From: Paramyrothecium sp. XJ0827
Lineage: Eukaryota > Ascomycota > Sordariomycetes > Hypocreales > Stachybotryaceae
Reading direction: 5' to 3'
Length of the DNA: 64,000 nucleotides
Assembly (NCBI GenBank): GCA_020881915.1
Contig: JAJFPB010000002.1
Coordinates: forward strand, 1,798,001 to 1,862,000
The first letter of the stretch is position 1. Each line of letters opens with the position of its first letter. Below, one piece after another: positions 1-12,001 of the stretch. The notes below the pieces were generated by a model, which ran no database searches, was not told the DNA's origin, and was given only the letters and a program-made list of their open reading frames with translations. Position numbers and translations under genes: made by a program.

Positions 1-231
1 GTCGCCGTCCACGTCTACGACGACCACCGCACCACCAGCAATGTAAGCAAAGGACGAGTTGACCGTGTCAAACCCTGTCGGGCAGCAACACGTCGTGCCA
101 ATGACCCTTTTCAGAGCTAGGCGCGACTCGTGAAGAGCTCTGCCGCGTACGGGAGACCTGCCCGGGCGGCCTAGGAGGGGCGAATTGGAGGGCGTGAGCT
201 TCAGTCTGTTGCTGGAAGGTGTCGCAGCCAT
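1..231 (-). CDS. WD40 repeat protein (WDR62/MABP1-like), N-terminal fragment cut by window edge
   Basis: An ATG at 231 opens 77 codons without a stop down to base 1, so the gene continues beyond the left edge. The first 45 residues are basic and Ser/Pro-rich. They are followed by 'LALKRVIGTTC', then 'FAYIAGGAVVVVDV'. This pattern (Leu-Lys-x-Val-Ile-Gly-x-Thr, then Ala-Tyr-x-Ala-Gly-x-Val-Val-Val) resembles the start of the first WD40 propeller of WDR62/MAPKBP1-type proteins. That assignment is from remembered family pattern on a short fragment, so only the WD40-type start is reasonably supported. Its promoter lies in the 232-1365 spacer, downstream of the RGP1 gene, which is on the same strand. 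Another WD40 subfamily is possible. Confidence 0.6.
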   Translation of the reverse strand, partial: MAATPSSNRLKLTPSNSPLLGRPGRSPVRGRALHESRLALKRVIGTTCCCPTGFDTVNSSFAYIAGGAVVVVDVDGD

Positions 232-1365
232 CGTGCCTCCATCGATCGTTGGTGGAGTTGTCGGATCGCAGTAGCTAGTGTCAGAGAGGACCGCAAATAG
301 TGGTTGGCTATCATCGGGAGCAAATGTAGCAAGGAAGGAGAAACGCAATCGAGGGCGAGGCGTCGTGCAAAGAAAAAACTCGGAGAATGTGAGGTGGTGA
401 AGAATAGCGAGCGGTGTAAGTCGGAGGTTTTGGCAGGCGGCGGCGGCCAGCGGTTGTCCAGGTGCTAAATGCTGGCCATTGCTATCAGAAGAAGCTCTGC
501 GGATGCGGTAGGCACCTGCAGCGAGGGCCAAGGCAGGACTTACAGCGACATGAAGAAGGAGCACCAGAGCTCGCCTCGAGGACGGTTGAAAAGTCCAAGG
601 TGACTTTGATGGTGAGGTAAGGTAGGTCGCGGCAGTCCTGGAGCGAAAACGCACTCGGACCAGCTCCGCAGAGGGCGATGACCGGGCTCCCCCCCGTCCT
701 GAGCCTGGCCATTGTTTATCCAACTAGCACCAACGCAGCTAAGGAAGCGTTGGGCCAGTGAGGGGTCATTCCCGTTCGAGCCATTAGCGGGACATGTCAC
801 AGGCTCTCGGCCAATCAGCAGAGCTACCAGGGGTGCTGGTTCCGTCTCCCGCGTTGCTGGGCCAGGCTCTCAACTCGGCCTGTCACAATCAAATCTGGTA
901 CGCCACGGACAAGGCCATTATTACCACCTGCGATCCACCGCCAAACCATACCGCATTTACGAGGCCTTGGGGGTCACTGGACATGGGCTTGGGCCAACCA
1001 CGGCTGGGATCGTCATGACCATGGAGACCTGACAACAGGGGTCAACTGGTCAGGCGCCTTTCCGAAACTCGATATCAATCGTGACAATTGGGTGATTCAA
1101 TCTGATTGTGAAGCTTTTGTATTAGAGCTTGGCAATGGTGTACGGAAATGCCAAGCCTTGTGCATCAGCTGGTCTATTAGCCAAATCCTCTTGATAGATT
1201 CTCACCCCGCGTACCAAGTCTACTTGTCAGTGGTAAGCTCCAAGCACCACCGATTCCTGCGCCCGTGAAAGTATAGATGAATGCTTAACAACGCCCGCCA
1301 ACTCGCCAATGTCGATAGTACCAAGCTATGCCAAAATAAACGCCTTCATGTCGTTAGCTGCCACG
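232..1365. other. Intergenic spacer between WD40 gene and RGP1
   Basis: Open frames here are short, overlap on both strands and match no family I know. The part next to 231 should hold the WD40 gene promoter. The part next to 1366 should hold the RGP1 3' UTR. No repeat or RNA gene seen. Confidence 0.6.
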
Positions 1366-3869
1366 TTATACAGCAAGACCCTCCTCAGATGCTTCATCTC
1401 TCTCCAAGCGCTCCAACCCCGTGCCGACTGCTCCATAGACGCGAAGTGGCACCGAGACGTCAAAGCTCTCGCAGGCTAGGTTCTCAACTCCCACAAGTAC
1501 CAGTCCGGCCTTTTCATCTTGCGAGATCTGCTCCAGCAGAGGATGGGGTGTTTGGCTTTCATCTGGACCAGATGGCCCGAAACCTTGCGAAGGTACCACG
1601 AACTCGACGCGAATTCTCCATTCCAGGCTTATTCCGCTGGTGATGAACTCGGGGGTTGCGGTAATCGGGATCGTTGGGGTGAAAACCATCCGTCTGGAGT
1701 ACAAAGTTGCCTCCGACGACGTAACGTACACTTTCCGTGTCACGCGGTGGATGCTGGACTCTGATCGCACAGCCAGCGAGGGGTCTATTCTTTCTGATGT
1801 CTCGAGGGCTGTGTGTACTGCGTAACAGGGTACATCGGCGTCACTGAAATCGATCGCCATGGTAATGACTTCGCCCAGCCTATAGGCTGGTCTCGTCAAC
1901 ATCAGCACGCCAATGCGCTGGCCATTCCGCGAGATCTCAAAGCGATTCGGGCTCTGCTGTCCCTCCGCTGCTTGGTTGCTCCTCATGATAGCGAGGTGAA
2001 TGGCTTCTTTAGCTGTTGTTGTATCCTCAAACAAGGAGGGGCGTCTCGAGTCCAAGGTAGCGGTTGGTGACAGTAGTGTACCGTTTGGTCCATCCGTTGG
2101 TCGGTTGACTAATTCATCGACATAAGCCAGGAAACCATTGAAATTGTTCGATGGCTTCTGCGGCTTCGCTTGATATTGTTTGGTCGTATCTTTGCCGGGA
2201 CTCGTGACCTGCGCTTCATCTCGAAGCAGGATGTATGGATTTAGCAAATCATGGCCCAAGATCTCGCCGTGGCTGTTGACGCTCCCCAGAACTCGGAATG
2301 GTATCTCAACGGTCCGTATTTGCTGCTCCTTGGCGCCTCCAGCTCTCTGCGTGCCAATTACCATGCTATACCATATCTTGACCGCCTTTCCCTTATGGGT
2401 TGGCGGTAGCCCTTTTGGTAGGCGAAACGAATACTCATATACTCGGCTCTCGCCAGGAGCCAACTGCAGGTCAACAAACAAAATCGATTGAGGTGTTGTG
2501 AGAAGAGGAATGGACTTCGAATTCGCTGCGCCGCGCATTTCTTTGATGGTGCTCAGCTCCGAGCCTCCCAACAAGTCTCCTAGAGAAGAGCTGATGTTGC
2601 CCCAGCCAAATCCTCGCAAGAGACCACTGTCGCGTTTGGCTGTATCCACACCGACAACACCTCCTCCACGTCCGCCAACTACGCTTTTCTTCTTGACGTG
2701 CTCGAAAGGTCCATGGCTCACTAGTGAAGCGTCAAGCGAGAATGACCCTTGTACTTGGGCGTATCCCATGATGAGAGATTCGGGTGCTTTTGGTTGCAGG
2801 GGCGACATGCCAGAGCTTCGCCGAAGGTGTGGTGGCCGAGCGTGTCCTCGAGTCGGTTGTGTCACGTACTCTGAGGCTAGAGTCTCGGAAGAATTGTTGC
2901 TCATCGAATAGAACTCTCCGCTGCTGCGGGGAGTGCCTCCGGCCAGGCTTGTGCTGGACAAGATTCGCGCTGCTGGGGCCGGTCTATCGGTCCCACTGGC
3001 ACCATAATCTTTCTGGCGAAGCGGCAGGTTATTGTCGGTGATTGGACTGAGCAGGCCGTCGACAATTGGCATCGGCGCATTGTGCTGGACATCAGGCATT
3101 GGCGGAGGAGCAGCCGGGAACCGAAATTCCGGCATGGGATTTGGCGAACCACGGGGTGATCTTCGCGGCTCGATAAAAGCAGGAGTATTGGGCATGGTCG
3201 ATGTGCCAGGAAGACGTCCGAATCGTTCTGGAGGATACGAAGCGTTGAAGAGAGGAGAGCTATGGAGTCGTGGAGATGCTGGTAGCCTCGTCAGTACTAG
3301 TTTACGGTTCCACGAGAACAGAACAGGGACATACTGGTCTGAGAACCGCCCGGGCCTCCAACTTGCGCGCGTGGCACTATCTGCAAGCTGGAGGCCCTGG
3401 CATGCCCACGTTGAGGTTGTTGAGACCGTGCGGAGTTCTCATTGCGCTGGTGATGGTCGTCGATGGTGCTAGATGATCCGATGGACACTATGGAGACGGA
3501 TCGCTTATGGCTGTGACCCGGACGGTTGTTATCGGCAGCCTTTGTCTGAGGCCATTGAATGGACCCTGAGCGGCCTCTCGAGTTCGGAGGCGGTCCGCTT
3601 AAGGACAACGCTGAGCGACGGTGTCCACGACCGTTAGTCGATGCCGATGGCGGCGGGGTTAGGCCTGCCTGGACCTTTGTTCGCCCAAGAAGCGGCGAGG
3701 CCAGCCTGTTCCTTTCCAATTGCGGAGATTGGTTCTGCTGCTTCTGCTGGCCAGACCCCGAAGCAACGTTTTTGAACGTTATGGTGCACTTGACCTCCTC
3801 CCCGGCGAAGACAGTCTGGTCATGCCAGCGGACGAAGACGCGTATATTGCTGGGCGCTTCGGGCGCCAT
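1366..3869 (-). CDS. RGP1: Rgp1 homologue, subunit of the Ric1-Rgp1 Rab6/Ypt6 exchange factor
   Basis: Two exons, 3869-3335 and 3278-1366, joined across a 56-nt intron (donor GTATGT, branch CTGAC, acceptor CCAG). The spliced frame gives 815 residues. The start 'SNIRVFVRWHDQTVFAGEEV' with a following 'CTITFKN' is the characteristic arrestin-like N-terminus of the Rgp1 family. The Rgp1 core resumes after a long Ser/Pro/Arg-rich disordered insert (about residues 45-330), at segments such as 'FVDLQLAPGESRVYEYSFRL' and 'NRFEISRNGQRIGVLMLTRP'. In yeast, Rgp1 with Ric1 activates Ypt6 for endosome-to-Golgi retrograde transport. The fungal protein is longer than yeast Rgp1 because of the insert. Family assignment is firm; function is by homology. 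Confidence 0.9.
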
Positions 3870-4545
3870 GGCGGCTGTGATCCCTCAGAGGGGAGCAGGT
3901 GCAGAAAAGCCGCTGGTCGAACGCAGATACGGCATCTCCGCACCTAAAGCTTGTCAAAAAGAAGGGACGAGGCGGGTCTGATGGGATGGTTTATCGTTGC
4001 ATGATGTTGGTGAAAGGGGAGGCCAAGGTGCGCCGTTTAGTCAGTCCCCTTACGTAGCTGCGCGTCCCGAGCCGAGCTTCTGACTGGGGGTGGACCAAAG
4101 AGGTTAGTGCGCCTTGGTGCCGAGACTGTCAAACGTCCCGCCTTCAACACCACTGCCTGCGCTCGACTGAGCCCATTTCACAATTCAACTTCGCACTGTT
4201 GTTCGCTGCAAGACAATGCATTTAAAGTCACGATCATTTTCGGTCTCTCTTGCGCCTATCTAACCCCAAGCAAACTGCCAAGGCCCAGATGGCCATTACG
4301 ACCAATATAAACGGTCCGCCCAGCAGATAAGCGCAAGATATCAACATTTACTTTCGTCTGCGCAGCATGCAATCGTCTTGCCAATCATTACCTACGCCTG
4401 TTTAGAATGACCTTGCGGTACACACCGCCGGCTGAGAAGCCCGCATCCATCAAACTCGAGGAACGAGCAAACCGTGCCAGCCGTAGCAGACATACGCCTT
4501 TCCGTGATTAACACCCAAATTGATCCCGTGGAGATGTAGATTGTG
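3870..4545. other. Spacer between RGP1 and the DUF7918 gene
   Basis: Both flanking genes are on the minus strand, so this holds the RGP1 5' leader/promoter and the 3' UTR of the DUF7918 gene. No coding frame of consequence, repeat or RNA gene seen. Confidence 0.55.
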
Positions 4546-5668
4546 TTAGTTTGCGGTCGGATCTTCTGCCTCGGCGGGCGATCCATGTCTGGCTTTCTTG
4601 CTTGGCCGAGATTCATCACAGATCATCTTCTCAGCTGTCTCATCATGTTCACGCTTGGCGCGGCGTGCCATGTCCGGGGTAGAGGGCGTCTAAAACAGGC
4701 GAGAAATTAGCCTCACTTCCATCCTTCAGGAGTAATACGTACCCGAGCCTCAGATGCATTATTTCCCAACTGGGTGACAGAATCGGCTGCGACGGAGCCG
4801 CAAGGGACGATAAGCTCATCTTGTAGTGCTTCTTGGAGTGGTGTCAGCCTGTAACCAACAATTGTGATATTCTCTGACGACATACTCAGCGAACGGTACT
4901 TGAACTCGAAGCGGCATATGAGAATCTCGTCTTTGACTTGCACTGCGGTCGGCTTCTTGACGATCGTGCCTTTGGAATATCTGTTGTCATGTCAACAATG
5001 AATAACGATAAGTATGGAAGACCGCTAAAGATCTTACGATGTGCCATGAGAAAGGCTTTTGCCTTTCATTGCCTTCTCGGCAATGTGGAAGTGGTTTCTC
5101 ATTGTGTACGCGCGAGGTTTCTCGGGAATGGTGCGGCCTCTCTTAGCCGCAAAAACATCGACAGCGATGAGCCCTAGAGCATCGGTCGTCTTCCTATCCT
5201 CTACAATTCGATCATGGTCGTCGATTTCCACTGTGAATCCGCAAATTACGGAGTCAGTCCAGCCTATTTTCTTGAGTGATGGTAGCACAAACCAGGTTCA
5301 ACAGTGGTGAACTTTAGTTCATGTTCAACAGAAGCTCCACTGTCAGGACAGGCAACTCGAAAACGCCTGACATGTGTTTTGGTGGTATTCCCACCGGGTC
5401 TTGGGATATCGTTCAGGCTTCCACTGATGTAGACCCCGTCGATGTAAACACGAAATGAAATGGCATCTTCCTTTTTGCGCAGTCGATATTCATCTGTGAC
5501 TTCAGCGTGGATCGAAAACGTAGCATCAGATCGAGACTCTATGTAACACGTTTTGACAGGTATTCTTCCATCGGATCTTCCATCTTGGTGATCATCGTAT
5601 TCTGGGGCATCTTGACCAGCCACTCGAACTTTGACTGAGACACCAGGGATTTGGTTGATCACGGCCAT
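4546..5668 (-). CDS. DUF7918-family protein, five exons
   Basis: Exons 5668-5293, 5230-5038, 4980-4886, 4831-4743 and 4689-4546 splice to 298 codons. Every junction is GT-AG and CTGAC-like branch sites precede several acceptors. The N-terminus 'MAVINQIPGVSVKVRV' followed by 'EYDD', the central 'YIESRSDATFSI' and 'FRVYIDGVYISG', and 'FEFKYRSLKALQDELIVP' near residue 230 match my memory of the fungal DUF7918 domain, which covers most of the protein. The last ~48 residues are charged, with a basic run 'MARRAKREH' and 'RPSKKARH' suggesting a nuclear localisation signal. No biochemical function is known to me for this family. Exons 3-5 are small, so automatic annotation may split this gene. Confidence 0.8.
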
Positions 5669-6701
5669 TTTGTTGAAGAACTGAATGGGGATCGCAAGGA
5701 GGTCTGTCGTTTGTCTCGTGTGTCACCGTTTACACCGAAGAAAGTAATGAGATGTGGGAGACGAGTGGTCTGATGCCAAAAATTTACAGGTGTGCAAGTA
5801 GAAAACTTTTGGATGCGCGAGGATGAACAATTGCTCCTTAAAAGGAGGTAGGAGTTGTCGGCACCACCTGCTCGCCCTGTCTGCCACCTGGCGACCTCAG
5901 CCCATTACAGCAGCACTCATTCTTGCTTGGTCTTCTTCCATGAGGCAAGCCTTAGGCTGAACGCACAAACTCCTGCGTAAAATCTGTTCTGGCACTTGAA
6001 CTACCTAGTTCATACCATGCCAAGATACATCTGGAAGAATATTAACCATGTAGATCAGGGACATTGCTGCTTTCGAGGCCCGTATGTGTGGCCGAAGTTG
6101 TCTACAGCCTTGTTCCAGCTTTCAAAGAGGTCTCCTTTCTAAAAACCAAAATGTTTCTGTTATGAATAGTGATGATAGCTAACAGCTATAAATCTACATT
6201 TTCACTTGTCATTTCCCGAGTTATCCCACCGTTTGCGCCAGATCTGCTCATATCCCAATGCTGCCTCACGTCTCGCTTCACTACGCTTTGCCCACCTACC
6301 CTGAACCAACAAGTGCGGATGTCTGCGCCAGTTGTCCCAAGGCAGCCATGAACTAGAGTGGAAAGATTGCATTTTTACTTTGCCAATGTGCTTGCAACAG
6401 TTCGTGCCATGGTTGCCTGCTTTGTGGCTAGCGCATCGATATTGTTGCTGTCCCAGTCATGGGTGCAAGTACTGTGCCACACTTGCAGCCATCAAGCAAC
6501 ATCATCCCCACGACCCAAAGTCAAATTGTTCTAGTAAACACAAGCTGGAGTTCTAAAGTGCCACAAGATCAGACGAGAGCATGGTGGGAATACAAAAAGT
6601 AAGATGTAGAGGAAGAAGTTGGGGAAAGGGAAAATAAATAAACAAGTGGCAAGGACCAGACGGGAAACAAACGAGCTGGAAGGGCAAAAAATGGAGATTC
6701 A
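5669..6701. other. Upstream region of the DUF7918 gene
   Basis: Contains the promoter of the minus-strand DUF7918 gene on its left side and AT-richer DNA toward the tRNA gene. No convincing coding sequence; the short frames present lack family resemblance. Confidence 0.5.
6686..6691 (-). terminator. RNA polymerase III T-run terminator of tRNA-Met
   Basis: Six consecutive A on the plus strand, read as TTTTTT on the minus strand, begin 10 nt past the 3' end of the tRNA gene. This is the usual position and form of a Pol III stop. Confidence 0.75.
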
Positions 6702-6773
6702 TAGCAACACCTGGTCTCGATCCAGGGACCTACGGGTTATGAGCCCGTCGCTCTTCCCCTGAGCTATGTTGCT
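6702..6773 (-). tRNA. tRNA-Met (anticodon CAT), initiator-like, no intron
   Basis: The minus strand folds as a 72-nt cloverleaf: a 7-bp acceptor stem (AGCAACA/TGTTGCT) plus discriminator A, a D-arm GCTC/GAGC, an anticodon stem ACGGG/CCCGT around loop CTCATAA, and a T-stem CCTGG/CCAGG around loop ATCGAGA. The anticodon is CAT. Three features point to the initiator rather than the elongator tRNA: the A1-U72 terminal pair, three consecutive G-C pairs next to the anticodon loop, and A rather than T at the first T-loop position (A54, with A60). The D-arm sequence is less typical of initiators. There is no CCA in the gene and no intron, as expected for this species. Confidence 0.9.
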
Positions 6774-7226
6774 TATGATTTAATGTGTTTTCACATGAAA
6801 GTCGACTTGTTTATTTCGGTCTATACGGGCAACTGTCTGGTGGCTGGCGAAAATTTGTGCCTAGCTGTGACTCATTCGACCCGGAGGCCCACTCGCTTCC
6901 CGGTCCAAGCACCCCATCGTGGCTCAATTCCTTCCGTGCGAGACTCGGACCAGATCCACCAGTGCGGGCCGGTTTGCTTTTTGGTGAATGGCATAAAACT
7001 GTGCAGTGATTTTGTGCCTGGCCGGTGGAGAGAAGATTTGAATGTGCAGCGCAATTACCGTTGCCCCCCCCTCGCTCCATTACCGTAATACCCCAAAACG
7101 AATATCATAATTATATAACAGAAGTCTCCATGGTATCTCTTCGTTGAAATCATTTCTAGTATACAAAAGTTTTATCAAGTCAGCATTGAAACGATGTTGA
7201 CTTGAATGCTTTCCTCGGGTGTCTCA
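6774..7226. other. Spacer between tRNA-Met and the Zn2Cys6 regulator
   Basis: AT-rich DNA near 7080-7200 and unremarkable sequence otherwise. It holds the 5' flank of the tRNA gene and the 3' UTR of the regulator gene. No gene seen. Confidence 0.55.
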
Positions 7227-9679
7227 TCAAGCGGACTCCCACGACTCTCCCCACAGTTGGTTCAGATTCAGGCCCAGAAGTTCGAGGCTCGGATCAAGGT
7301 TGAAGGGCTGGGTTAAGTCGCTACCCATCAGCCATGAAGCAGCGGTTGGGTCAGTTGCCCCCGGAATTGCTCCAGGGAAAGAAAATGGCGTGACGGACTA
7401 TGATTTGACGTTAGATATGTGGGATGAGAAGAAAATAGCGATAAGATGATTTGGATTACCTTCATTCTATCCGCAATGCTTAGTGCATTACCTGAAGCAC
7501 CAGTGAGGACGGCATCCGCACAGATTGATGCTGGCTGCAGTTCATCCGGCGGCGTCGAGGCTTCTTGATTCGCAAGAAGCTTATAATGCAGGTTGACAAA
7601 TCTCTCTGCTGAAGTAGACTTGGCAACCTCGACAGACTTGGTTCCCAAGTGTGCTTCAAGAAGTCCAAGAGCTGAGCACATGATGGAGTAGCCCCAAGGC
7701 TCATTGTTGCCGGTGCGGAGCAAGCGATCTTCCTTCATTGCTATACACTTTTCGATGAGCTTCAACGTGTGCTGTGAATTGATCATGATCATGTTTGTGG
7801 ATCCTCGAGGCTGAAGCATGGTGACGCTGCAAAGATTGATGGCTGTGGTCAAAGCATCCTCTCGCAGAAAATTGAGGGCGCGGACTCCCTGCTCGTAAAG
7901 CTTGTCATGTAGAAGAACAATATCTCTCGCGGCGTTATAGTATATGATCTCGGAATATTGGTACTTTGAGTTCTGCTGCCTCAGTTTGAGGAACGGTTGG
8001 TGAAGTGGGATAATGTATTGCCTTAGCTGGACATGCAGCAAGGTGTAAGCAATAAGGGGGTTCTTCTTGCCATTGCCGGTGGCTGCGGTCATGTCCCACG
8101 ACGGTAAGGCGTCAATCTCCTGCGTCAAGTCGTTCGTGTAACGGATAACCTGGTCGTAGTCGATCTGTGAGACTGGTCCGGTGAGTAGTCTACTCAGCTC
8201 GAGGCGGAGTTGAAGACTTTGTCGCGTCAAATTCTGGAAGGACGAAAACGTGTATTCCTTTGGTGGTTTGGATGGCGGTAGGACCGTGGTGTCCTCATCA
8301 AAATCTTCGTCATCAAGATTGCGTGGTGCATTTGTGTCAAAGTGAAGCTGACTGACCAGTGTTGGCAGACCGTGGTCGAAAGACGCCTGCATATCAAACT
8401 CTTGAACCGTCGACCAAATACGGCGCCGCATTTCCTGATTATAGACATCAATCTTGCCGCCCATGTGGCTCGGTTCACGATGAAGACCGACGGCAATGCC
8501 GTCCTGGATGAGCGCTCCCGAGCCGGTCCAGAAACGCTTCTTCTTAATCGTGTTCACACGCTTGCCCAGGTAGAGGAGGCATGCCAGTTGATAGTGTATG
8601 AGCCTGCGATGCTTTTGGCTTTGTTTGGATTGCCACTCATCACAAGCCTTGATCCATTTCTCAGCCCAATGCCGAGCATTTGACATCATGCCGATGAACT
8701 TGAGTTGCGGATGTGCTTGAACACAACTTGCAACGGCCATCATGGCCAATATCAAGGCAGTGAACGCTGCATATCGCTGCGTAGACCCCAACTCCCAGTA
8801 TGCTTCATATTCCTTGCGGAACGTCGGTATGTGTACAATCCTGTGTACTTGCTCAAATTGATCCAGGTAAACCATGATCAGCGCATCAGCCTCTTCCTTT
8901 GTCGGAAGAAGAGCCTCTAGTTCCAACTCCCGCTGTGCGAACAACCTCTCCCGCTCCTCGCGGCGGCTCTTTCGATCCTTCCGGTCGTGGAGGATGACAG
9001 GTCGCAGCCACTCGTCGGCCGTCTCTCTCATGAAGGGACACAAACCCGTCAGCTCGACAAAAGCCATGCTGGCATTATGAGGGCCAAAGTAACGTGTGCG
9101 AAAGCCCTTTCCACGGAAGAAGCGCAACTCGCCTTTCTCGCCTGCCGTGCTGCTGGCTGCGATGCATTCTTCTACCTCTGGACGGACGACTGCCTCGCCA
9201 TTCGGGTGAGGCTCATCCTTTTGCGGAGCGGGGGAATTGGTACCACCAACAGTGCTTCCATCGTAGGAAGTGGTGGCACCTGGACGCGTGAGCAGCGTCT
9301 TCAGCTGGGCAATCTCCAGCTCGAGTCGCCTGAGCCGGTCGTGGTCCTGTCGGGCCAAGTCGGTAGGGTGAATCGGTAGCCTGCCGGCGTCAACCGAGCC
9401 AAACCTACGGGAGTCCAACTGAGCAAACTGTGGCGGGATGCCAGACGCAGCGTTGACAACCTCGCCGTTGCGGGCTTCATAGCTGCAGCGATCCGGGGTG
9501 CCGCTCTTGATGCACCGCTCGCACGGGAACCCCCGGTCGCAGGAAAGCTTTCGGCGGCGACACTCGAGACAGCTTAGCCTCACTCTTTGCCTCTTTCGAG
9601 GGGGTTGATCGGACCCATTCACGGAGCTATCGTGTCCTTGGTCGGACTCCGGGGTCTCATCTCGGTTATGGTCACCCAT
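7227..9679 (-). CDS. Zn2Cys6 fungal transcription factor with MHR (fungal_trans) domain
   Basis: Exons 9679-7460 and 7397-7227 splice to 796 residues. The intron has donor GTAATC, branch CTAAC and acceptor ATAG. I chose the ATG at 9679 (context ACCATGG); the frame runs a little further upstream but without another ATG. The binuclear zinc cluster is Cys37, 40, 47, 53, 56 and 65, preceded by the basic run 'RKRQRVRL'. A short coiled-coil linker, 'LRRLELEIAQLKTLL', follows. The middle-homology region lies about residues 250-500 and includes 'HIPTFRKEYEAYW' and 'IAVGLHREPSHMGGKIDVY'. The second exon ends with 'PSLELLGLNLNQLWGESW', a hydrophobic C-terminal motif seen in many such regulators. Without the splice this C-terminus would be lost. 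The target genes cannot be inferred: no biosynthetic cluster is adjacent. Confidence 0.88.
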
Positions 9680-11536
9680 GGTGGCCGAATGACCTGGTTC
9701 TGGTGTGAGAGTTGAGGGAAAGTGTAAAAACACGTTCTTCGGCCAGACAGCGTGAAAATATCATCTAGTGACGCGCCCTTTGCTAATCAATCTCATCTGA
9801 TAACCAGGAGATCATGACTGTGTAAGTCAAAAGCGTTTTGTTAGGACGACAAACTCCGAGCGGAGTTACGAGATTTTTTCCCCTCTTGGCGAGGATGGCC
9901 GCTGAGTCATCGCATCTGAGAGACCTCAACAACGACGTCTGCCAGCAAAGTGCCAGCAAAGTGCACAGTACAGGTTAGTAAGGAAATAAAGTGGGTATAA
10001 GCCATTTCATCCAACATCTCAAGAAAGGTATTCATGTGCACGATTCCACGAATCAGAGGCGAAAGCAACTGGCTCACTGCTGCGGTTTTGGAGAGACCCA
10101 TGCCAGAAAACAGCAATGCTCGAGGTTCGTTCGTAACGATGGAAGCAATCCAGCTGCAAGTCATGATCAACAAGAATCAACTTTTATGATGCCGTGGCAT
10201 GTAGGTCTTGCTTTCCTCACCGCAAGATCTGAGACACCATTCGCAGCATCCTACAGCTGTTGTAAGTATGCCATTTTAAACCACTCTTCATGACGTCTGT
10301 CCAACAAGGCTTGTTGTTTTCTTTTTTTATTTCCCTATATTTTTACCTCTTGCCCTCCAGGTTTTATTGTGGTGTCCTCCGGAGCGGCTCGGAGCTCCGA
10401 AACAGACATCTTGCAGCAACACGCACTGCATGTGGTTCCCAAAGTGGCTTAATAGACTCTGAAGGCCCGAAGCATCCGCCAGGGGAAAAAAAAGTTCCCG
10501 TGTGCCATGAGCTCCATCGTGATCTGCACTCGTCGAGCCTATCTATATCTCCGCTTAAAATGCTCAGTATCATCTACTGAGGACATGTAAACGCACGCTC
10601 CTTTTATTCTTTCGTCTTATTATGGATGCATCCACTTTCCCCCTCAGATGCCTCGGCTGCTTCGATCAACTTTCGTAGACGACTTCACTCAAGTGGGCCT
10701 CAACAACAGATGTGTTTGCGCACAGAACACAAAACGGGTAGATCGTCGAATTGGGAAGTCACTGCCGCCGGCTCTACATTCTCATATTTCTAATCTTCTC
10801 GTGTGCGGAGCCTTTCATGGAGCCGGAGGACCATCTGTTCCCGATGAATGCAGGCTGTGGTGAATGGGCGTTTTGGGTGGCCCGAGTCCAGCGCCTCCTT
10901 TCTTGGCTTTTCTGGATAAGAACATGTCATGTTTTGCACATCCTCGACCAGAACAGCTTCTGCGCACCTTCGCTCAAAAGTAGGCCGAGCCAATTCTACG
11001 GACCTTAACATATCGGCCAGTGCACTGCCAAGCCAGATGATCCATCGTCTGTCTGCTTTGGGCTGGCGGGCAAAGGTGCTGTCACGCTTGCTCGGGAGCC
11101 CAAGCTTCATTAGTCTGCTGGAACCACTTGACCCATCCCCACACTATTTATTCTCACTGCTTTCGGCGAAAGGTGCGATTTCTAGCTAGATCGCCCTGGT
11201 CGTTCGGATAAGGCTTGCAGAGCATTTCACCGTGGATCCTCAAATCAGGCAGATGTTTCAGGAATGAATTGATTGGAGAGAAACGTGCCACTCAGCTTCC
11301 CTCGGGGGATTGCCCCAAGGTAGCTCGGCCACCCACTCGGTGCGAATTGGTGGGGATCAAAGTCTCGAGCGCCATGACCTGGGCAACCGAGGGAAAAAAA
11401 TAAAGAGTGAAAAAACACGCTTCATTCCCACCGTAAACGTCCTGGGCCTCGAATACCTGCGTCTAATTGCTCAGTCCGCATGCCAGCCTTGTGCTGTGCG
11501 TCACTACTATGCACAAGAAGAGCCCACTGTACTAGA

Positions 11537-11558
11537 CGAGAATCTCACGAGATTCTCG
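11537..11558. repeat. Perfect 22-bp palindrome
   Basis: CGAGAATCTC, spacer AC, GAGATTCTCG: two 10-nt arms perfectly complementary around a 2-nt centre. It could bind a dimeric regulator or be a relic of a repeat; no gene abuts it. Confidence 0.6.
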
Positions 11559-12001
11559 CACTAGTAGTCACGGCGCCTCTATTGGAAGCACTCTTCTGTC
11601 TCGAAAGAGTATGGAATTTGGACAGTCAAACGCCCCCCCTTACCGCTTTCGTTTTTCCGATGAGTTCCTTCTCGGGTTAATGTTGGTACGTGAAATAGGC
11701 CTGACGCCTCCGCTCTGGCCACCAGTTCGCAACTTGCATGTATTGGGATTGGAGGTGGTATCCTCCACACCAGCGTAAGCTGGTGACGTTCAGGCCACCG
11801 CTTAAACCATGGGAGAGAGCGAAATTGAGGAGAGAAAATCAATAATAAAAATGAAAGGGAGAAAAATAAAATGCATGCGATAGATGCCTGTAAAAGAAGC
11901 AAAGCCCTTTGCATGATCGGGTAGATCATGGTGGCTTGCCAATATTTGAAACCCCCAGGATGGCTCCCCAGATCATGAGTTGAGCTGAAATCCCCACGGC
12001 A

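Noticed and set aside
7328..7459. Reading the zinc-cluster gene through to its first stop without splicing
   Set aside because: A consensus intron (7459-7398) restores a C-terminus with a conserved-looking hydrophobic motif, so the unspliced ending is likely intron read-through.
9907..11680. Several 60-110-codon frames in the 3.7-kb gene-poor region
   Set aside because: They overlap on both strands, lack splice continuity with each other and match no known family.
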